A stretch of DNA of 64,000 bases from contig NZ_QNRU01000001.1 in the NCBI RefSeq assembly GCF_003315235.1, positions 108,599 to 172,598 of the forward strand. Direction: 5' to 3'. Below the pieces are notes generated by a model. It saw only the letters and a program-made list of their open reading frames with translations. It did no database searches and had not been told where the DNA came from. The translations under genes and the position numbers were made by a program. Numbering within the stretch: the stretch's first letter is position 1; each line of letters starts with the position of its first letter. Origin of the DNA: Neisseria gonorrhoeae (GTDB lineage: Bacteria > Pseudomonadota > Gammaproteobacteria > Burkholderiales > Neisseriaceae). Of this stretch, positions 28,020 to 39,310 are shown one piece after another.

Positions 28020-29399
28020 TCAGACGGCCTTGTGTGATTTGACCAACTCCATACTGTATTTTTCCAAGCACCACACCAAGGCGACGGCTGCGATGGTGAG
28101 CGAGGCAATCAATGCCGTCCAGAAGCCGTAAATGCCCATATCGAAACGGTAGGCGAGCAGATAGCCCGGCAGTAGGCCGCAGCCCCAGAAGGCGGCGGCG
28201 TGGATGAACATCGGCACCTTGGTGACTTTGTAACCGCGCAGGGCATAGGACGCGATACATTGGGTGAAGTCTGCCGGTTGGAACAGGCCGGCGAACAGCA
28301 GGACGGTGGAGGCAATGCTTAAAACTGCCGGATCATCGTTGTACATGCTTGCCAGCGGCGAACGGAATAATACCAAGGAAAGCACGGTAATCACGGCGAG
28401 CACCCAGCCCGACACCAGCGATACTCCTGAAATATAACGCGCCCGCGAAAATTCGCGCCGCCCAAGCGAAAAGCCGATGCGCACCGTCCCTGCCGAGCCG
28501 ACGCTTTGCGGAATCATATAGAGAATCCCCGACAAACTGATGCCGACCTGCTGCGCCGCCACATAATCCTCGCCGAAAGGCGCAATCAAAAACACGATAA
28601 ACGAAAACGCGCTGGCTTCCAAAAAATAAGACAGCCCGATGGGCGCGCCGATTTTCCAAATCTGTTTGAACACCGCCCAATCCGGTTTGCCGAATTTCGC
28701 TGTCAGTCCGAACGGGCGGAAGAATTTTTCCTTGGCGATATAAATCCACAATGCCAGCGCGCTGAACCAAAACACCGCCATTGTCGCCACGCCGCAACCT
28801 GCGCCACCCAAAGCGGGCATACCGAATTTGCCGTAAACGAAAATATAGTTCAGCGGCACGTTCAACACAAACGCCGCAAAGCTGACCAACATAATCAGGC
28901 GCGGGCGGTTCAGGCTGGAAGCGTAGGCGTGCAGTGCGCGGTGTACCATTGCCGCCGGCATCGCCAAGCTGGTGAACAGCATATACTGCGCCATTGTGCC
29001 TTCCACATAATCGCTCAAAGTCAGCCAGTTGCGGAACGGCGTAATCGCCGCCCACATCAAAATCATGCCGAAAATCCCCAAAATCAGCCCGAACCAAATC
29101 CCCTGCCGCCCCGTTTCGCCTGCTTCACCGGTTTTACCCGCGCCGTAAAGCTGGGCAATCATCGGGTTCAGCGCCGCCATAATGCCCATAAAGGTAATAT
29201 AAACCGTGGCAAACGCGCTGCTGCCCAAAGCCACCGCCGCCAAATCTTCCTTGCCCGCACCGCCCGCCATCACGGTATCGACGAAACCGATGCCCACCTG
29301 CGCGACCTGCGCCAACAGCATGGGCAGGGCAAGGGCGGTCAGCAGGCGGATTTCTTTCAGGAAGACGGAAAAGGAAAAGCGGTCGAGGTCGAGCAGCAT
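28020..29399 (-). CDS. norM: MATE family multidrug efflux pump NorM
   Basis: A 459-aa sodium- or proton-coupled exporter of cationic drugs, with about 12 hydrophobic helices and the paired MatE domains. GIGFVDTVMAGGAGKEDLAAVALG in the first helices is the family signature (positions about 36-60). It is the first gene of a same-strand run with murB 43 bp downstream. In Neisseria, NorM expression changes through promoter mutations; no obvious defect is seen here. Confidence 0.93.
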   Translation of the reverse strand: MLLDLDRFSFSVFLKEIRLLTALALPMLLAQVAQVGIGFVDTVMAGGAGKEDLAAVALGSSAFATVYITFMGIMAALNPMIAQLYGAGKTGEAGETGRQGIWFGLILGIFGMILMWAAITPFRNWLTLSDYVEGTMAQYMLFTSLAMPAAMVHRALHAYASSLNRPRLIMLVSFAAFVLNVPLNYIFVYGKFGMPALGGAGCGVATMAVFWFSALALWIYIAKEKFFRPFGLTAKFGKPDWAVFKQIWKIGAPIGLSYFLEASAFSFIVFLIAPFGEDYVAAQQVGISLSGILYMIPQSVGSAGTVRIGFSLGRREFSRARYISGVSLVSGWVLAVITVLSLVLFRSPLASMYNDDPAVLSIASTVLLFAGLFQPADFTQCIASYALRGYKVTKVPMFIHAAAFWGCGLLPGYLLAYRFDMGIYGFWTALIASLTIAAVALVWCLEKYSMELVKSHKAV

Positions 29400-29733
29400 A
29401 AGTGTTCAGTCAATAAAAATGCCGTCTGAAACAAAAAAACGGCAGCGGGAAGTGATGAGAAATAATGGTGCACATTATATAGTAAAAAATACCGTGCCGT
29501 CAGACGGCGGATACGGGGTATAAAAGTATATTCAGATTGTGTGTATTTTATGGTAAAGTTTGGTTTTAACGACTTGACGGCATTGAGCCGTCGGACAGGG
29601 GCTGTTCGGATTCTGAATCGGAAGGAAGCATCGCCGTTTTGACAGCGGCGTGATGCGTTGCGGCAAAGATGCCGTCTGATTGCGGATCGGGCAGTCTTTT
29701 GTGTTTACAGGATAAAACAGAAGGCAGATTCTC
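29400..29733. other. Divergent norM-hisZ intergenic region
   Basis: 334 bp with no gene. It holds a DUS at 29420, a short GACGGC/GCCGTC stem near 29576-29592, and a stronger hairpin at 29628-29656 (GCATCGCCG/CGGCGTGATGC) about 77 bp before hisZ. AT-rich stretches around 29470-29570 probably carry the divergent promoters, but no box pair is convincing. Confidence 0.5.
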
Positions 29734-30885
29734 ATGCAGACATGGCAGCTTCCGGAACATATCGCCGACGTACTGCCCACGAACGCGCGGCAGCTTGAAA
29801 GCGCGCGCGAGCAGTTGTTGGCACTGTTCCGCGTACACGGTTATGAACTGGTACAGCCTCCGCTGATGGAGTACGCACATTCCCTGCTGACGCATATCGA
29901 TGCGGGGCTTTCACTGAAAACCATTTTGGTAACGGACAGGCTCAGCGGCAGGCAGTTGGGCATACGCGCCGACATCACGCCGCAGGTGGCGCGTATCGAT
30001 GCCCATCTTTTGTCCGCCAACCAAGGGATTAACCGGTTGTGTTATGCCGGTCCGGTGTTGCACGCGCAGCCCGACGGTCTGCCGAATATGCGCGAACCCT
30101 TGCAGGCAGGGGCGGAAATGTACGGTTTTGCCGACATCCGTGGCGACATCGAGCTGATAGACCTTATGCTGAAAAGCATGAAAATTGCCGATATGGGCAA
30201 AGTGCTGCTTTCGCTGGGGCATATCGGCATATTCCGCGCCTTGTCCGATGCGGCGCATTTGGATGCGGGGCAGTCCGCAACGCTGCTTGCCTTGATGCAG
30301 GATAAAGATACCGGGTCGGTCGAAGCGCAGGTCAAGGCTTGGAAGCTGGACGGTATGTGGGCAAAAGCATTCTCGTTGCTGCCGCGCCTGTACGGCGGGC
30401 GTGAAGTGTTGTCCGACGCGCGCGGACGGTTGCCGGATTTGTCGGCGGTCGGCGGCGCGTTGGACGAATTGCAGGCGGTGTGCGACGCATTCCCCGATAA
30501 TGAAATCCATATCGACTTGTCCGAGCTGCGCGTCGACAATTACCACACGGGCTTGCTGTATGCCGCCTATGCCGCCGATTTCCACGACGCGGTCGCGCGC
30601 GGCGGGCGTTATGACGGATTGGGCGGATATTTCGGCAGGGCGCGCCCGGCAACGGGATTCAGTTTCGACTTACGCAGCTTTATCGGGCGTTTGCCCGCCG
30701 TCGAACGGCAGCCCGCCGTGTTGGTCGATGCGGAAGATGCAGAAGCGGCGCGCGAAGCGGTCGAAGCCTTGCGTGAACAAGGGCAGTGTGTCGTGATTGA
30801 CTACGGTATCGGACACAATGTTTCGGAAGAGCTTGCAGGCCGTCTGAAAAAGACGGACGGCGTTTGGCAGATCGTGAAACGCTAA
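29734..30885 (+). CDS. hisZ: ATP phosphoribosyltransferase regulatory subunit HisZ
   Basis: A catalytically inactive paralogue of histidyl-tRNA synthetase that activates the short-form HisG enzyme at the start of histidine synthesis. The 383-aa protein has class II synthetase motifs 1 and 2 in the first half (QPPLMEY and DITPQVARIDAH) and ARGGRYDGLGGYFGRARPATGFSFD near residue 290, but lacks the HisS anticodon-binding domain. The window's own hisS at 62458 gives a direct comparison. It stands alone with purA 98 bp downstream. Confidence 0.9.
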   Translation: MQTWQLPEHIADVLPTNARQLESAREQLLALFRVHGYELVQPPLMEYAHSLLTHIDAGLSLKTILVTDRLSGRQLGIRADITPQVARIDAHLLSANQGINRLCYAGPVLHAQPDGLPNMREPLQAGAEMYGFADIRGDIELIDLMLKSMKIADMGKVLLSLGHIGIFRALSDAAHLDAGQSATLLALMQDKDTGSVEAQVKAWKLDGMWAKAFSLLPRLYGGREVLSDARGRLPDLSAVGGALDELQAVCDAFPDNEIHIDLSELRVDNYHTGLLYAAYAADFHDAVARGGRYDGLGGYFGRARPATGFSFDLRSFIGRLPAVERQPAVLVDAEDAEAAREAVEALREQGQCVVIDYGIGHNVSEELAGRLKKTDGVWQIVKR

Positions 30886-30962
30886 ATACCCGTTCATAGC
30901 GGATGAAAGGCAAACCGGGGCGGGGCGCAAAGCCGCACCGGTTTGGGGATTTTCCGCAATAA

Positions 30963-32288
<1,326 letters not shown>

Positions 32289-32301
32289 GGTTTTGCAGTA
32301 A

Positions 32302-32343
32302 AAATGCCGTCTGAAGCCCTAATTGGTTTCAGACGGCATTTTT
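32302..32343 (+). terminator. DUS terminator after purA
   Basis: ATGCCGTCTGAA inverted pair with flanking A and T runs, 14 bp after the purA stop. Confidence 0.85.
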
Positions 32344-32474
32344 ACCGCTGTTTTATCTGATATTTTCTGTCCGGACACGGTTTGTCGGGGATATATCAAT
32401 GCGGCGTATCCGGTGCGGAAATGGATACGGTTGGTGCCGGTATGGAAACCTGATGTTTTCAGTCGGCATATACG

Positions 32475-32507
32475 AAAAAACCGTACTGCTTGTGCGTACG
32501 GTTTTTT
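32475..32507. terminator. Strong intrinsic terminator after htpX
   Basis: Stem AAAAAACCGTAC/GTACGGTTTTTT with a 9-base loop, A-rich on one side and T-rich on the other, facing both strands. Confidence 0.85.
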
Positions 32508-32523
32508 GTCGTTTCAAATCGGT

Positions 32524-33363
32524 TTAAAGCGATTTGAGGCGGGCGATTCGGTTGTCCAGCGAAGGGTGGGTGCTGAGCAGGGAGTCGCGCGTATCTCCGG
32601 CGATGCCCATTGCGTTCATTTCTTCGGGCAAATCGACCGGGTTGCCTTTAAGCCTTTGCAGGGCGGAAATCATTTTCGGTGCGCCGACCAGTTTTGCCGC
32701 GCCCGCGTCGGCGCGGTATTCGCGTTGGCGGCTGAACCACATGACAATCAGGCTGGCAAGGAAGCCGAACAGGATTTGGAATACCATGCTGACTAGGAAA
32801 TAAGTTCCCTGGGACTGGCTGCCGTCGTTGTTTCGGGCAATCAGGTTGGCAATAATGCGCGACAGGAACACGACAAAGGTATTGACCACGCCTTGAATCA
32901 GCGTCAGCGTAACCATGTCGCCGTTGCCGACGTGCGCCATTTCGTGCGCCAACACGGCTTCCACTTCGTCGCGCGTCATATGGTCGAGCAAACCGGTGCT
33001 GACGGCGATCAGGGAGCTGTTTCTCGATGCGCCCGTGGCAAAGGCATTGGGTTCGGGGGAGTGGTAGATGGCGACTTCTGGCGTTTTCAGGTTCCATTGC
33101 CGCGCTTGGGCTTCGACAGTGTTCAGAAGCCAGGCTTCTTCTTCGGTGCGCGGCGTGTCGATGACTTCCGCACCGACCGATTGTTTGGCGATAAATTTGG
33201 ACATCAGCAGCGAAATAATCGAACCAGTGAAGCCGACGACGGCGGAATACGCCAACAGGCTGCCCGCGCCGCCCCGGCTGTTGATGCCCAGAACCGCCAA
33301 AACAATGTTGATTACGACCAAAACAGCGATATTGGTAGCCAAAAACAGAAAAATGCGTTTCAC
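32524..33363 (-). CDS. htpX: Membrane zinc metalloprotease HtpX
   Basis: An M48 family inner-membrane protease that clears damaged membrane proteins alongside FtsH. The 279-aa protein has two N-terminal transmembrane helices, the zinc site HEMAHVGN and two further hydrophobic segments in the middle. The start is a GTG at 33363 (GTG AAA CGC) preceded by AAAGGAAC; the longer frame to 33417 adds non-family residues. It diverges from adk. Confidence 0.94.
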   Translation of the reverse strand: MKRIFLFLATNIAVLVVINIVLAVLGINSRGGAGSLLAYSAVVGFTGSIISLLMSKFIAKQSVGAEVIDTPRTEEEAWLLNTVEAQARQWNLKTPEVAIYHSPEPNAFATGASRNSSLIAVSTGLLDHMTRDEVEAVLAHEMAHVGNGDMVTLTLIQGVVNTFVVFLSRIIANLIARNNDGSQSQGTYFLVSMVFQILFGFLASLIVMWFSRQREYRADAGAAKLVGAPKMISALQRLKGNPVDLPEEMNAMGIAGDTRDSLLSTHPSLDNRIARLKSL

Positions 33364-33499
33364 GGATGTTCCTTTTTGGTAGGGTGTGATGTTTTGAAAC
33401 TTTGGGGATTGTCCCAAAAAGTTGCCGCCTTGTGAATATCAGGCTCGGCAAAGGTATGCAAAACATTTGCTTGCAAATGGCAGTTTGTGCAGTTGGTTT

Positions 33500-33528
33500 T
33501 TGAACTATTGCGCCAAGCCGTGTAGAAT
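33500..33528 (+). promoter_or_regulatory. Putative sigma70 promoter of adk
   Basis: TTGAAC, 17-bp spacer, TAGAAT. The -10 ends 49 bp before the adk ATG, which itself has AAAGGA upstream. Confidence 0.65.
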
Positions 33529-33565
33529 CGTAAACCATCTGTTTGATTCCAATAAACACATTTAA

Positions 33566-34225
<660 letters not shown>

Positions 34226-34232
34226 ATCGAAA

Positions 34233-34300
34233 AGGTCGTACCCACGGGCAGGCTTCGCACTCTGAAAACAGAAAATCAGGTTTTCAGACGACCTGTTTTT
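34233..34300 (+). terminator. Compound terminator after adk
   Basis: AGGTCGT at 34233 pairs with ACGACCT at 34288. Inside lies a second stem CTGAAAAC/GTTTTCAG, and GTTTTT follows. The arms are the mucosa-type uptake sequence AGGTCGTCTGAA, the left copy being split by about 22 extra bases. Confidence 0.7.
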
Positions 34301-34342
34301 GATAAACAGCGTGTTGCAACCGAAAAATAATCATTCGGCGTC

Positions 34343-34362
34343 ATTCCCGCGCAGGCGGGAAT
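34343..34362. repeat. dRS3 repeat, left copy
   Basis: ATTCCC-8N-GGGAAT exact. With the copy at 34421 it forms a longer inverted repeat (CGTCATTCCCGC to GCGGGAATGACG) around about 58 bp. Confidence 0.85.
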
Positions 34363-34420
34363 CCATTTCTGAATTTGGGCAATCGCTGTTTAAATCTGAT
34401 GAACTGAGTTTTATCAATGG

Positions 34421-34440
34421 ATTCCCGCCTGCGCGGGAAT
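34421..34440. repeat. dRS3 repeat, right copy
   Basis: ATTCCC-8N-GGGAAT exact, with the core inverted relative to 34343-34362. Confidence 0.85.
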
Positions 34441-34545
34441 GACGGCTGATGTACCGGTTCAAATTTATCCGAAACAGTTTGTCGGGGGCTTGAGTCCGCG
34501 TGGGTCGGACATCAATGCCCGGCCTACGGTTTGAATTTACGTTGT

Positions 34546-34700
34546 TATAGCGGATTAACAAAAATCAGGACAAGGCGGCGGACCGCAGACAGTACGGATA
34601 GTACGGAACCGGTTCGCCTGGTGCTTGGGCGCCTTAGGGAATCGTTCCCTTTGAGCCGGGGCGGGGCAACGACGTACCGGTTTAAAGTTAATCCGCTATA
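34546..34700. mobile_element. Full-length Correia element (CREE), about 155 bp
   Basis: Terminal inverted repeats TATAGCGGATTAAC and GTTAATCCGCTATA including the TA target duplication, with the usual interior (CAAGGCGGCG, CAGACAGTAC, ACCGGTTTAAAGTT). CREE are non-autonomous MITE-like elements that can carry promoters and RNase III sites. This one lies 49 bp upstream of pyrF on its left flank. Confidence 0.92.
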
Positions 34701-34749
34701 CTGCGAAAAAGACGATAAAGGTCGTCTGAAAACCCGAAACGAAAACACC

Positions 34750-35490
34750 ATGAATCCTTTAATCACCGACTTCCAAACTCCGCAACAACGTACCCCCGTC
34801 ATCGTTGCCCTTGATTTTGCCAACGAAAAAGACACGCTCGGATTCGTCCGCAACCTTGATCCGGCGTTGTGCCAAATCAAAATCGGCAAAGAGCTGTTTA
34901 CCGCTACGGGGCGCAGTTTGGCGGAAAGCCTGATTCATCAGGGTTTCAAACTCTTTCTTGATTTGAAATACCACGATATTCCCCACACCGTCGCGCAGGC
35001 GTGTAAAGTCGCCGCCGATATGGGCGTGTGGATGGTCGATATGCACGCGTCGGGCGGCAGACGTATGATGGAAGCCGCCGCCGAAGCCGTTGCCGGATAC
35101 GGCACGAAACCGCTCTTAATCGGCGTAACCGTGTTGACCAGCATGGAGCAAAGCGATTTGGCGGAAATCGGTTTGAACACCGCCCCTGAAGAACAAGTCA
35201 TCCGTTTGGCAAAACTGGCACAAAGTTCGGGCTTGGACGGCGTGGTCTGTTCCGCCCAAGAAGCCGCGCCGCTGCGCCGCGAATTGGGACGGGATTTTGT
35301 CTTGGTTACACCGGGTATCCGCTTGGACGTTGCCGGCAACAACGACGACCAACGCCGCATTATGACACCCGCCGAAGCCTTGGCGGCGGGTTCGACTTAT
35401 CTGGTGATGGGCCGCCCCGTTACCCGAGCCGCCGATCCGGTCGCCGTATTGCGCGAAGTGAACCGCGTGGCAAACCTTGAAGCAAACTGA
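34750..35490 (+). CDS. pyrF: Orotidine 5'-phosphate decarboxylase
   Basis: The final step of UMP synthesis. The 246-aa TIM-barrel protein has the catalytic DLKYHDIPHTV (Lys-Asp-x-x-Asp) and the phosphate-binding VMGRPVTRA near the end. The ATG at 34750 fits family length; the longer upstream frame runs through the Correia element and is an artefact. A mucosa-type DUS lies at 34719-34730, between element and gene. It may be transcribed from the element or from adk. Confidence 0.95.
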   Translation: MNPLITDFQTPQQRTPVIVALDFANEKDTLGFVRNLDPALCQIKIGKELFTATGRSLAESLIHQGFKLFLDLKYHDIPHTVAQACKVAADMGVWMVDMHASGGRRMMEAAAEAVAGYGTKPLLIGVTVLTSMEQSDLAEIGLNTAPEEQVIRLAKLAQSSGLDGVVCSAQEAAPLRRELGRDFVLVTPGIRLDVAGNNDDQRRIMTPAEALAAGSTYLVMGRPVTRAADPVAVLREVNRVANLEAN

Positions 35491-35545
35491 TTTTCAGGCG
35501 GTCTTACAGGTTAAGGTTGTCTGAACAAAACACAACGGAGGCAAT

Positions 35546-36508
35546 ATGCCCGCCAAGTTCCAACAAGAAACCCTCAAATCCCGTTTCGCACAAGCCAAAG
35601 TTCTTGTTGTCGGCGACGTGATGCTCGACCGCTATTGGTTTGGCGACGTGTCCCGAATTTCGCCCGAAGCACCCGTGCCGGTGGCAAAAATCGGACGAAT
35701 CGACCAACGGGCGGGCGGCGCGGCGAACGTTGCGCGCAACATCGCTTCGTTGGGCGGCAGGGCAGGGCTGTTGTCCGTAACCGGCGACGACGAAGCCGCC
35801 GCCGCGCTCGACGCGCTGATGGTGCAGGACGGCGTCGCCTCCTATCTGATGCGCGACAAACAAATCGCCACCACCGTCAAACTGCGCGTCGTCGCCCGCA
35901 ACCAGCAGCTTATCCGCCTTGATTTTGAAGAACATCCCAACCGCGAAGTGTTGGAACAAATCAAGCGGAAATACCGCGAAATCTTGCCCGAATACGACGT
36001 AATCATTTTTTCGGACTACGGCAAAGGCGGTCTGTCGCATATCTCCGATATGATCGATTGGGCGAAACATGTCGGCAAAACCGTCTTAATCGACCCCAAA
36101 GGCGACGATTACGAAAAATATGTCGGCGCAACTCTGATTACGCCCAACTGCGCCGAATTGAAAGAAGTGGTCGGCAGTTGGAAAAACGAAGGCGATCTGA
36201 CCGAAAAAGCGCAAAACCTGCGCCGCCACCTCGACTTGACCGCCGTTTTGCTGACCCGGAGCGAAGAGGGCATGACCTTGTTCAGCGAAGGCGAACCCAT
36301 TTACCAGCCCACCCGCGCCCAAGAAGTTTACGACGTGTCCGGCGCAGGCGACACCGTCATTGCCGGAATGGGCTTGGGGCTGGCGGCAGGCTGCACCATG
36401 CCCGAAGCCATGTACCTTGCCAATACTGCGGCCGGGGTTGTCGTGGCGAAACTCGGTACGGCGGTTTGCTCGTTTGCAGAGTTGGTTGAAGCACTGGACG
36501 GGCAATAA
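35546..36508 (+). CDS. hldA: D-glycero-beta-D-manno-heptose-7-phosphate kinase HldA
   Basis: A PfkB-type sugar kinase that makes heptose 1,7-bisphosphate for the LPS inner core. The 320-aa protein covers only the kinase domain of E. coli HldE (RfaE): GGAANVARNIASLGG near residue 55 and the catalytic VSGAGDT near residue 268 are present, and there is no nucleotidyltransferase domain. The latter is therefore expected on a separate gene (hldC) elsewhere. It is followed by hldD in the same pathway. Confidence 0.93.
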   Translation: MPAKFQQETLKSRFAQAKVLVVGDVMLDRYWFGDVSRISPEAPVPVAKIGRIDQRAGGAANVARNIASLGGRAGLLSVTGDDEAAAALDALMVQDGVASYLMRDKQIATTVKLRVVARNQQLIRLDFEEHPNREVLEQIKRKYREILPEYDVIIFSDYGKGGLSHISDMIDWAKHVGKTVLIDPKGDDYEKYVGATLITPNCAELKEVVGSWKNEGDLTEKAQNLRRHLDLTAVLLTRSEEGMTLFSEGEPIYQPTRAQEVYDVSGAGDTVIAGMGLGLAAGCTMPEAMYLANTAAGVVVAKLGTAVCSFAELVEALDGQ

Positions 36509-36514
36509 ATCTTT

Positions 36515-36546
36515 TCAGACGGCATGACCATCCAATGCCGTCTGAA
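36515..36546. repeat. DUS pair between hldA and hldD
   Basis: TTCAGACGGCAT then ATGCCGTCTGAA, able to fold as a stem but without a T run, in a 63-bp gap between two genes of one pathway. Read-through is likely. Confidence 0.7.
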
Positions 36547-36571
36547 ACCCTCAAAACAAAGGAAACCGAAT

Positions 36572-37576
36572 ATGACCATCATCGTAACAGGCGCGGCCGG
36601 CTTTATCGGCAGCAACATCGTCAAAGCCCTCAACCAACGCGGCATTACCGACATCGTCGCCGTCGATAATCTGACAAAAGGCGAAAAATTCAAAAACCTT
36701 GCCGAGTGCGAAATCGCCCACTACCTCGACAAACACGAATTTATCCGCCAAGTGAGGGAACACATTTTACCTTATCAAAACATCGAAGCCGTTTTCCATC
36801 AAGGCGCGTGTTCCGATACGATGAACCACGACGGTTTGTATATGATGGAAAACAACTACCAGTACACGCTGGATTTGTTGGACTGGTGTCAGGACGAACG
36901 CATCCCCTTCCTTTATGCCTCCAGTGCGGCGGTTTACGGCAAAGGCGAAATCTTCCGCGAAGAGCGCGAACTCGAAAAACCGCTTAATGTGTACGGCTAC
37001 TCCAAATTCCTGTTTGACCAAGTATTGCGCCGCCGCATGAAAGAAGGTCTCACCGCCCAAGTCGTCGGCTTCCGCTACTTCAACGTTTACGGACAACACG
37101 AACAACACAAAGGCCGCATGGCATCCGTCGCCTTCCACCATTTCCACCAATACCGCGAACACGGTTACGTCAACCTGTTCGGCAGCAACGACGGCTACGG
37201 CAACGGCGAACAAACCCGCGACTTCGTCAGCGTCGAAGACGTCGCCAAAATCAACCTCTACTTCTTCGACCATCCCGAACTTTCCGGCATCTACAACCTC
37301 GGCACCGGCCGCAGCCAACAGTTCAACGAACTCGCCGCCGCCGCCGTCAACGCCTGCCGCGCCGCCGAAGGCAAATCTGAATTGAGCTTGAAAGAGTTGG
37401 TAGAAGAAGAACTTATCCGCTATATCCCCTTTCCCGACGCGCTCAAAGGCAAATACCAGGGCTTCACCCAAGCCGACATCACCAAATTGCGCGAAGCCGG
37501 ATATAAGGAAGAATTTTTCGATGTCAAAGCAGGTGTCAACCGCTACGTCAAATGGATGCTGGAAAATTTGGCTTAA
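36572..37576 (+). CDS. hldD: ADP-L-glycero-D-manno-heptose-6-epimerase
   Basis: The last step of ADP-heptose synthesis for lipooligosaccharide. The 334-aa extended SDR has the NADP loop [10 protein letters not shown] at the N-terminus and the catalytic YGYSK. The ATG at 36572 follows AAAGGAAAC; the frame is open upstream but only through DUS sequence. It is paired with hldA and followed by an 11-bp stem terminator. Confidence 0.96.
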   Translation: MTIIVTGAAGFIGSNIVKALNQRGITDIVAVDNLTKGEKFKNLAECEIAHYLDKHEFIRQVREHILPYQNIEAVFHQGACSDTMNHDGLYMMENNYQYTLDLLDWCQDERIPFLYASSAAVYGKGEIFREERELEKPLNVYGYSKFLFDQVLRRRMKEGLTAQVVGFRYFNVYGQHEQHKGRMASVAFHHFHQYREHGYVNLFGSNDGYGNGEQTRDFVSVEDVAKINLYFFDHPELSGIYNLGTGRSQQFNELAAAAVNACRAAEGKSELSLKELVEEELIRYIPFPDALKGKYQGFTQADITKLREAGYKEEFFDVKAGVNRYVKWMLENLA

Positions 37577-37593
37577 TTTGAATGCCCGTAAAA

Positions 37594-37625
37594 AAATCGT
37601 CTGAAAATATCAGGCGATTTTGATT
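37594..37625 (+). terminator. Intrinsic terminator after hldD
   Basis: AAATCGTCTGA/TCAGGCGATTT, an 11-bp stem with one wobble pair and a 5-base loop, followed by TTTTG. Confidence 0.82.
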
Positions 37626-37650
37626 TGTTTAACTTTATATATGGATTTCG

Positions 37651-39195
37651 ATGATGACCGAAATGCAACAACGCGCCCAACTGCACCGCCAAATTTGGAA
37701 AATCGCCGACGAAGTACGCGGCGCGGTGGATGGCTGGGACTTTAAACAATACGTTCTCGGCACACTTTTCTACCGCTTTATCAGCGAAAACTTCACCGAC
37801 TATATGCAGGCCGGCGACAGCAGCATTGATTACGCCGCTATGCCGGACAGCATCATCACGCCCGAAATCAAAGACGATGCCGTCAAAGTCAAAGGCTATT
37901 TCATCTACCCCGGCCAGCTTTTTTGCAATATTGCCGCCGAAGCCCATCAAAACGAAGAGCTCAACACCAAGCTGAAAGAAATCTTTACCGCGATTGAAAG
38001 CTCCGCCTCCGGCTACCCGTCCGAACAAGGCATCAAAGGCTTGTTTGACGACTTCGACACCACCAGCAGCCGGCTCGGCAGCACCGTTGCCGACAAAAAC
38101 AAACGCCTTGCCGCCGTCCTTAAAGGCGTGGCGGAACTCGATTTCGGCAATTTTGAAGACCACCGCATCGACCTTTTCGGTGATGCCTACGAATACCTGA
38201 TTTCCAACTACGCCGCCAACGCAGGCAAATCCGGCGGCGAATTTTTCACCCCGCAAAGCGTCTCCAAGCTGATTGCGCGGCTGGCGGTGCACGGGCAGGA
38301 GAAAGTCAACAAAATCTACGACCCCGCCTGCGGCTCGGGCAGCCTGCTCTTGCAGGCGAAAAAACAGTTTGACGAACACATCATCGAAGAAGGCTTCTTC
38401 GGGCAGGAAATCAACCACACCACCTACAACCTCGCCCGCATGAATATGTTTCTGCACAACGTCAATTACAACAAATTCCACATCGAATTGGGCGACACGC
38501 TGACCAACCCCAAACTCAAAGACAGCAAACCCTTTGATGCCGTCGTCTCCAATCCGCCCTATTCCATCGACTGGATAGGCAGCGACGACCCCACCTTGAT
38601 CAACGACGACCGCTTTGCCCCCGCAGGCGTACTCGCACCGAAATCCAAAGCCGATTTTGCCTTCATCCTGCACGCACTGAACTACCTTTCCGGCAGAGGC
38701 CGCGCCGCTATCGTCTCATTCCCCGGCATTTTCTATTGCGGCGGCGCAGAGCAGAAAATCCGCCAATATCTGGTGGAGGGCAACTATGTGGAAACCGTGA
38801 TTGCCCTTGCGCCCAATCTCTTTTACGGCACCTGCATCGCCGTCAATATCCTGGTTTTGTCCAAACACAAAGACAATACCGACATCCAATTCATCGATGC
38901 AGGCGGCTTCTTTAAAAAAGAAACCAACAACAACGTCTTAACCGAAGAACACATTGCCGAAATCGTCAAACTCTTCGCCGACAAAGCCGATGTGCCGCAT
39001 ATCGCCCAAAACGCCGCCCAGCAAACCGTCAAAGACAACGGCTACAACCTCGCCGTCAGCAGCTATGTCGAAGCCGAAGACACCCGCGAGGTCATCGACA
39101 TCAGACAGCTCAACGCCGAAATCAGCGAAACCGTCGCCAAAATCGAACGGCTGCGGCGTGAAATTGACGAAGTGATTGCAGAGATTGAAACCTAG
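37651..39195 (+). CDS. hsdM: Type I restriction-modification methyltransferase HsdM
   Basis: Adenine-N6 methyltransferase subunit of a type I system. The 514-aa protein has the N-terminal HsdM helical domain (to about residue 140), the SAM-binding [14 protein letters not shown] at about residue 225, and the catalytic NPPYS at about residue 305. The C-terminal coiled segment ([21 protein letters not shown]) contacts HsdS. The start may be the first or second ATG. It opens the hsdM-dinD-hsdS-hsdR cluster after a clean terminator. Confidence 0.95.
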   Translation: MMTEMQQRAQLHRQIWKIADEVRGAVDGWDFKQYVLGTLFYRFISENFTDYMQAGDSSIDYAAMPDSIITPEIKDDAVKVKGYFIYPGQLFCNIAAEAHQNEELNTKLKEIFTAIESSASGYPSEQGIKGLFDDFDTTSSRLGSTVADKNKRLAAVLKGVAELDFGNFEDHRIDLFGDAYEYLISNYAANAGKSGGEFFTPQSVSKLIARLAVHGQEKVNKIYDPACGSGSLLLQAKKQFDEHIIEEGFFGQEINHTTYNLARMNMFLHNVNYNKFHIELGDTLTNPKLKDSKPFDAVVSNPPYSIDWIGSDDPTLINDDRFAPAGVLAPKSKADFAFILHALNYLSGRGRAAIVSFPGIFYCGGAEQKIRQYLVEGNYVETVIALAPNLFYGTCIAVNILVLSKHKDNTDIQFIDAGGFFKKETNNNVLTEEHIAEIVKLFADKADVPHIAQNAAQQTVKDNGYNLAVSSYVEAEDTREVIDIRQLNAEISETVAKIERLRREIDEVIAEIET

Positions 39196-39310
39196 GCAGT
39201 TGTTGCATATTTTGCAACAACTGAATGGGAAAGAGGCCGTCTGAAAATACGGGCGGCAACCTGTAAGCAATCCTTACAAGTTCAAATCAAGAAATTTTCG
39301 GGGAAAATAC

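Noticed and set aside
34531..34749. N-terminal extension of pyrF through the Correia element
   Set aside because: The frame is open by chance through the element; PyrF family length and motifs begin at 34750.
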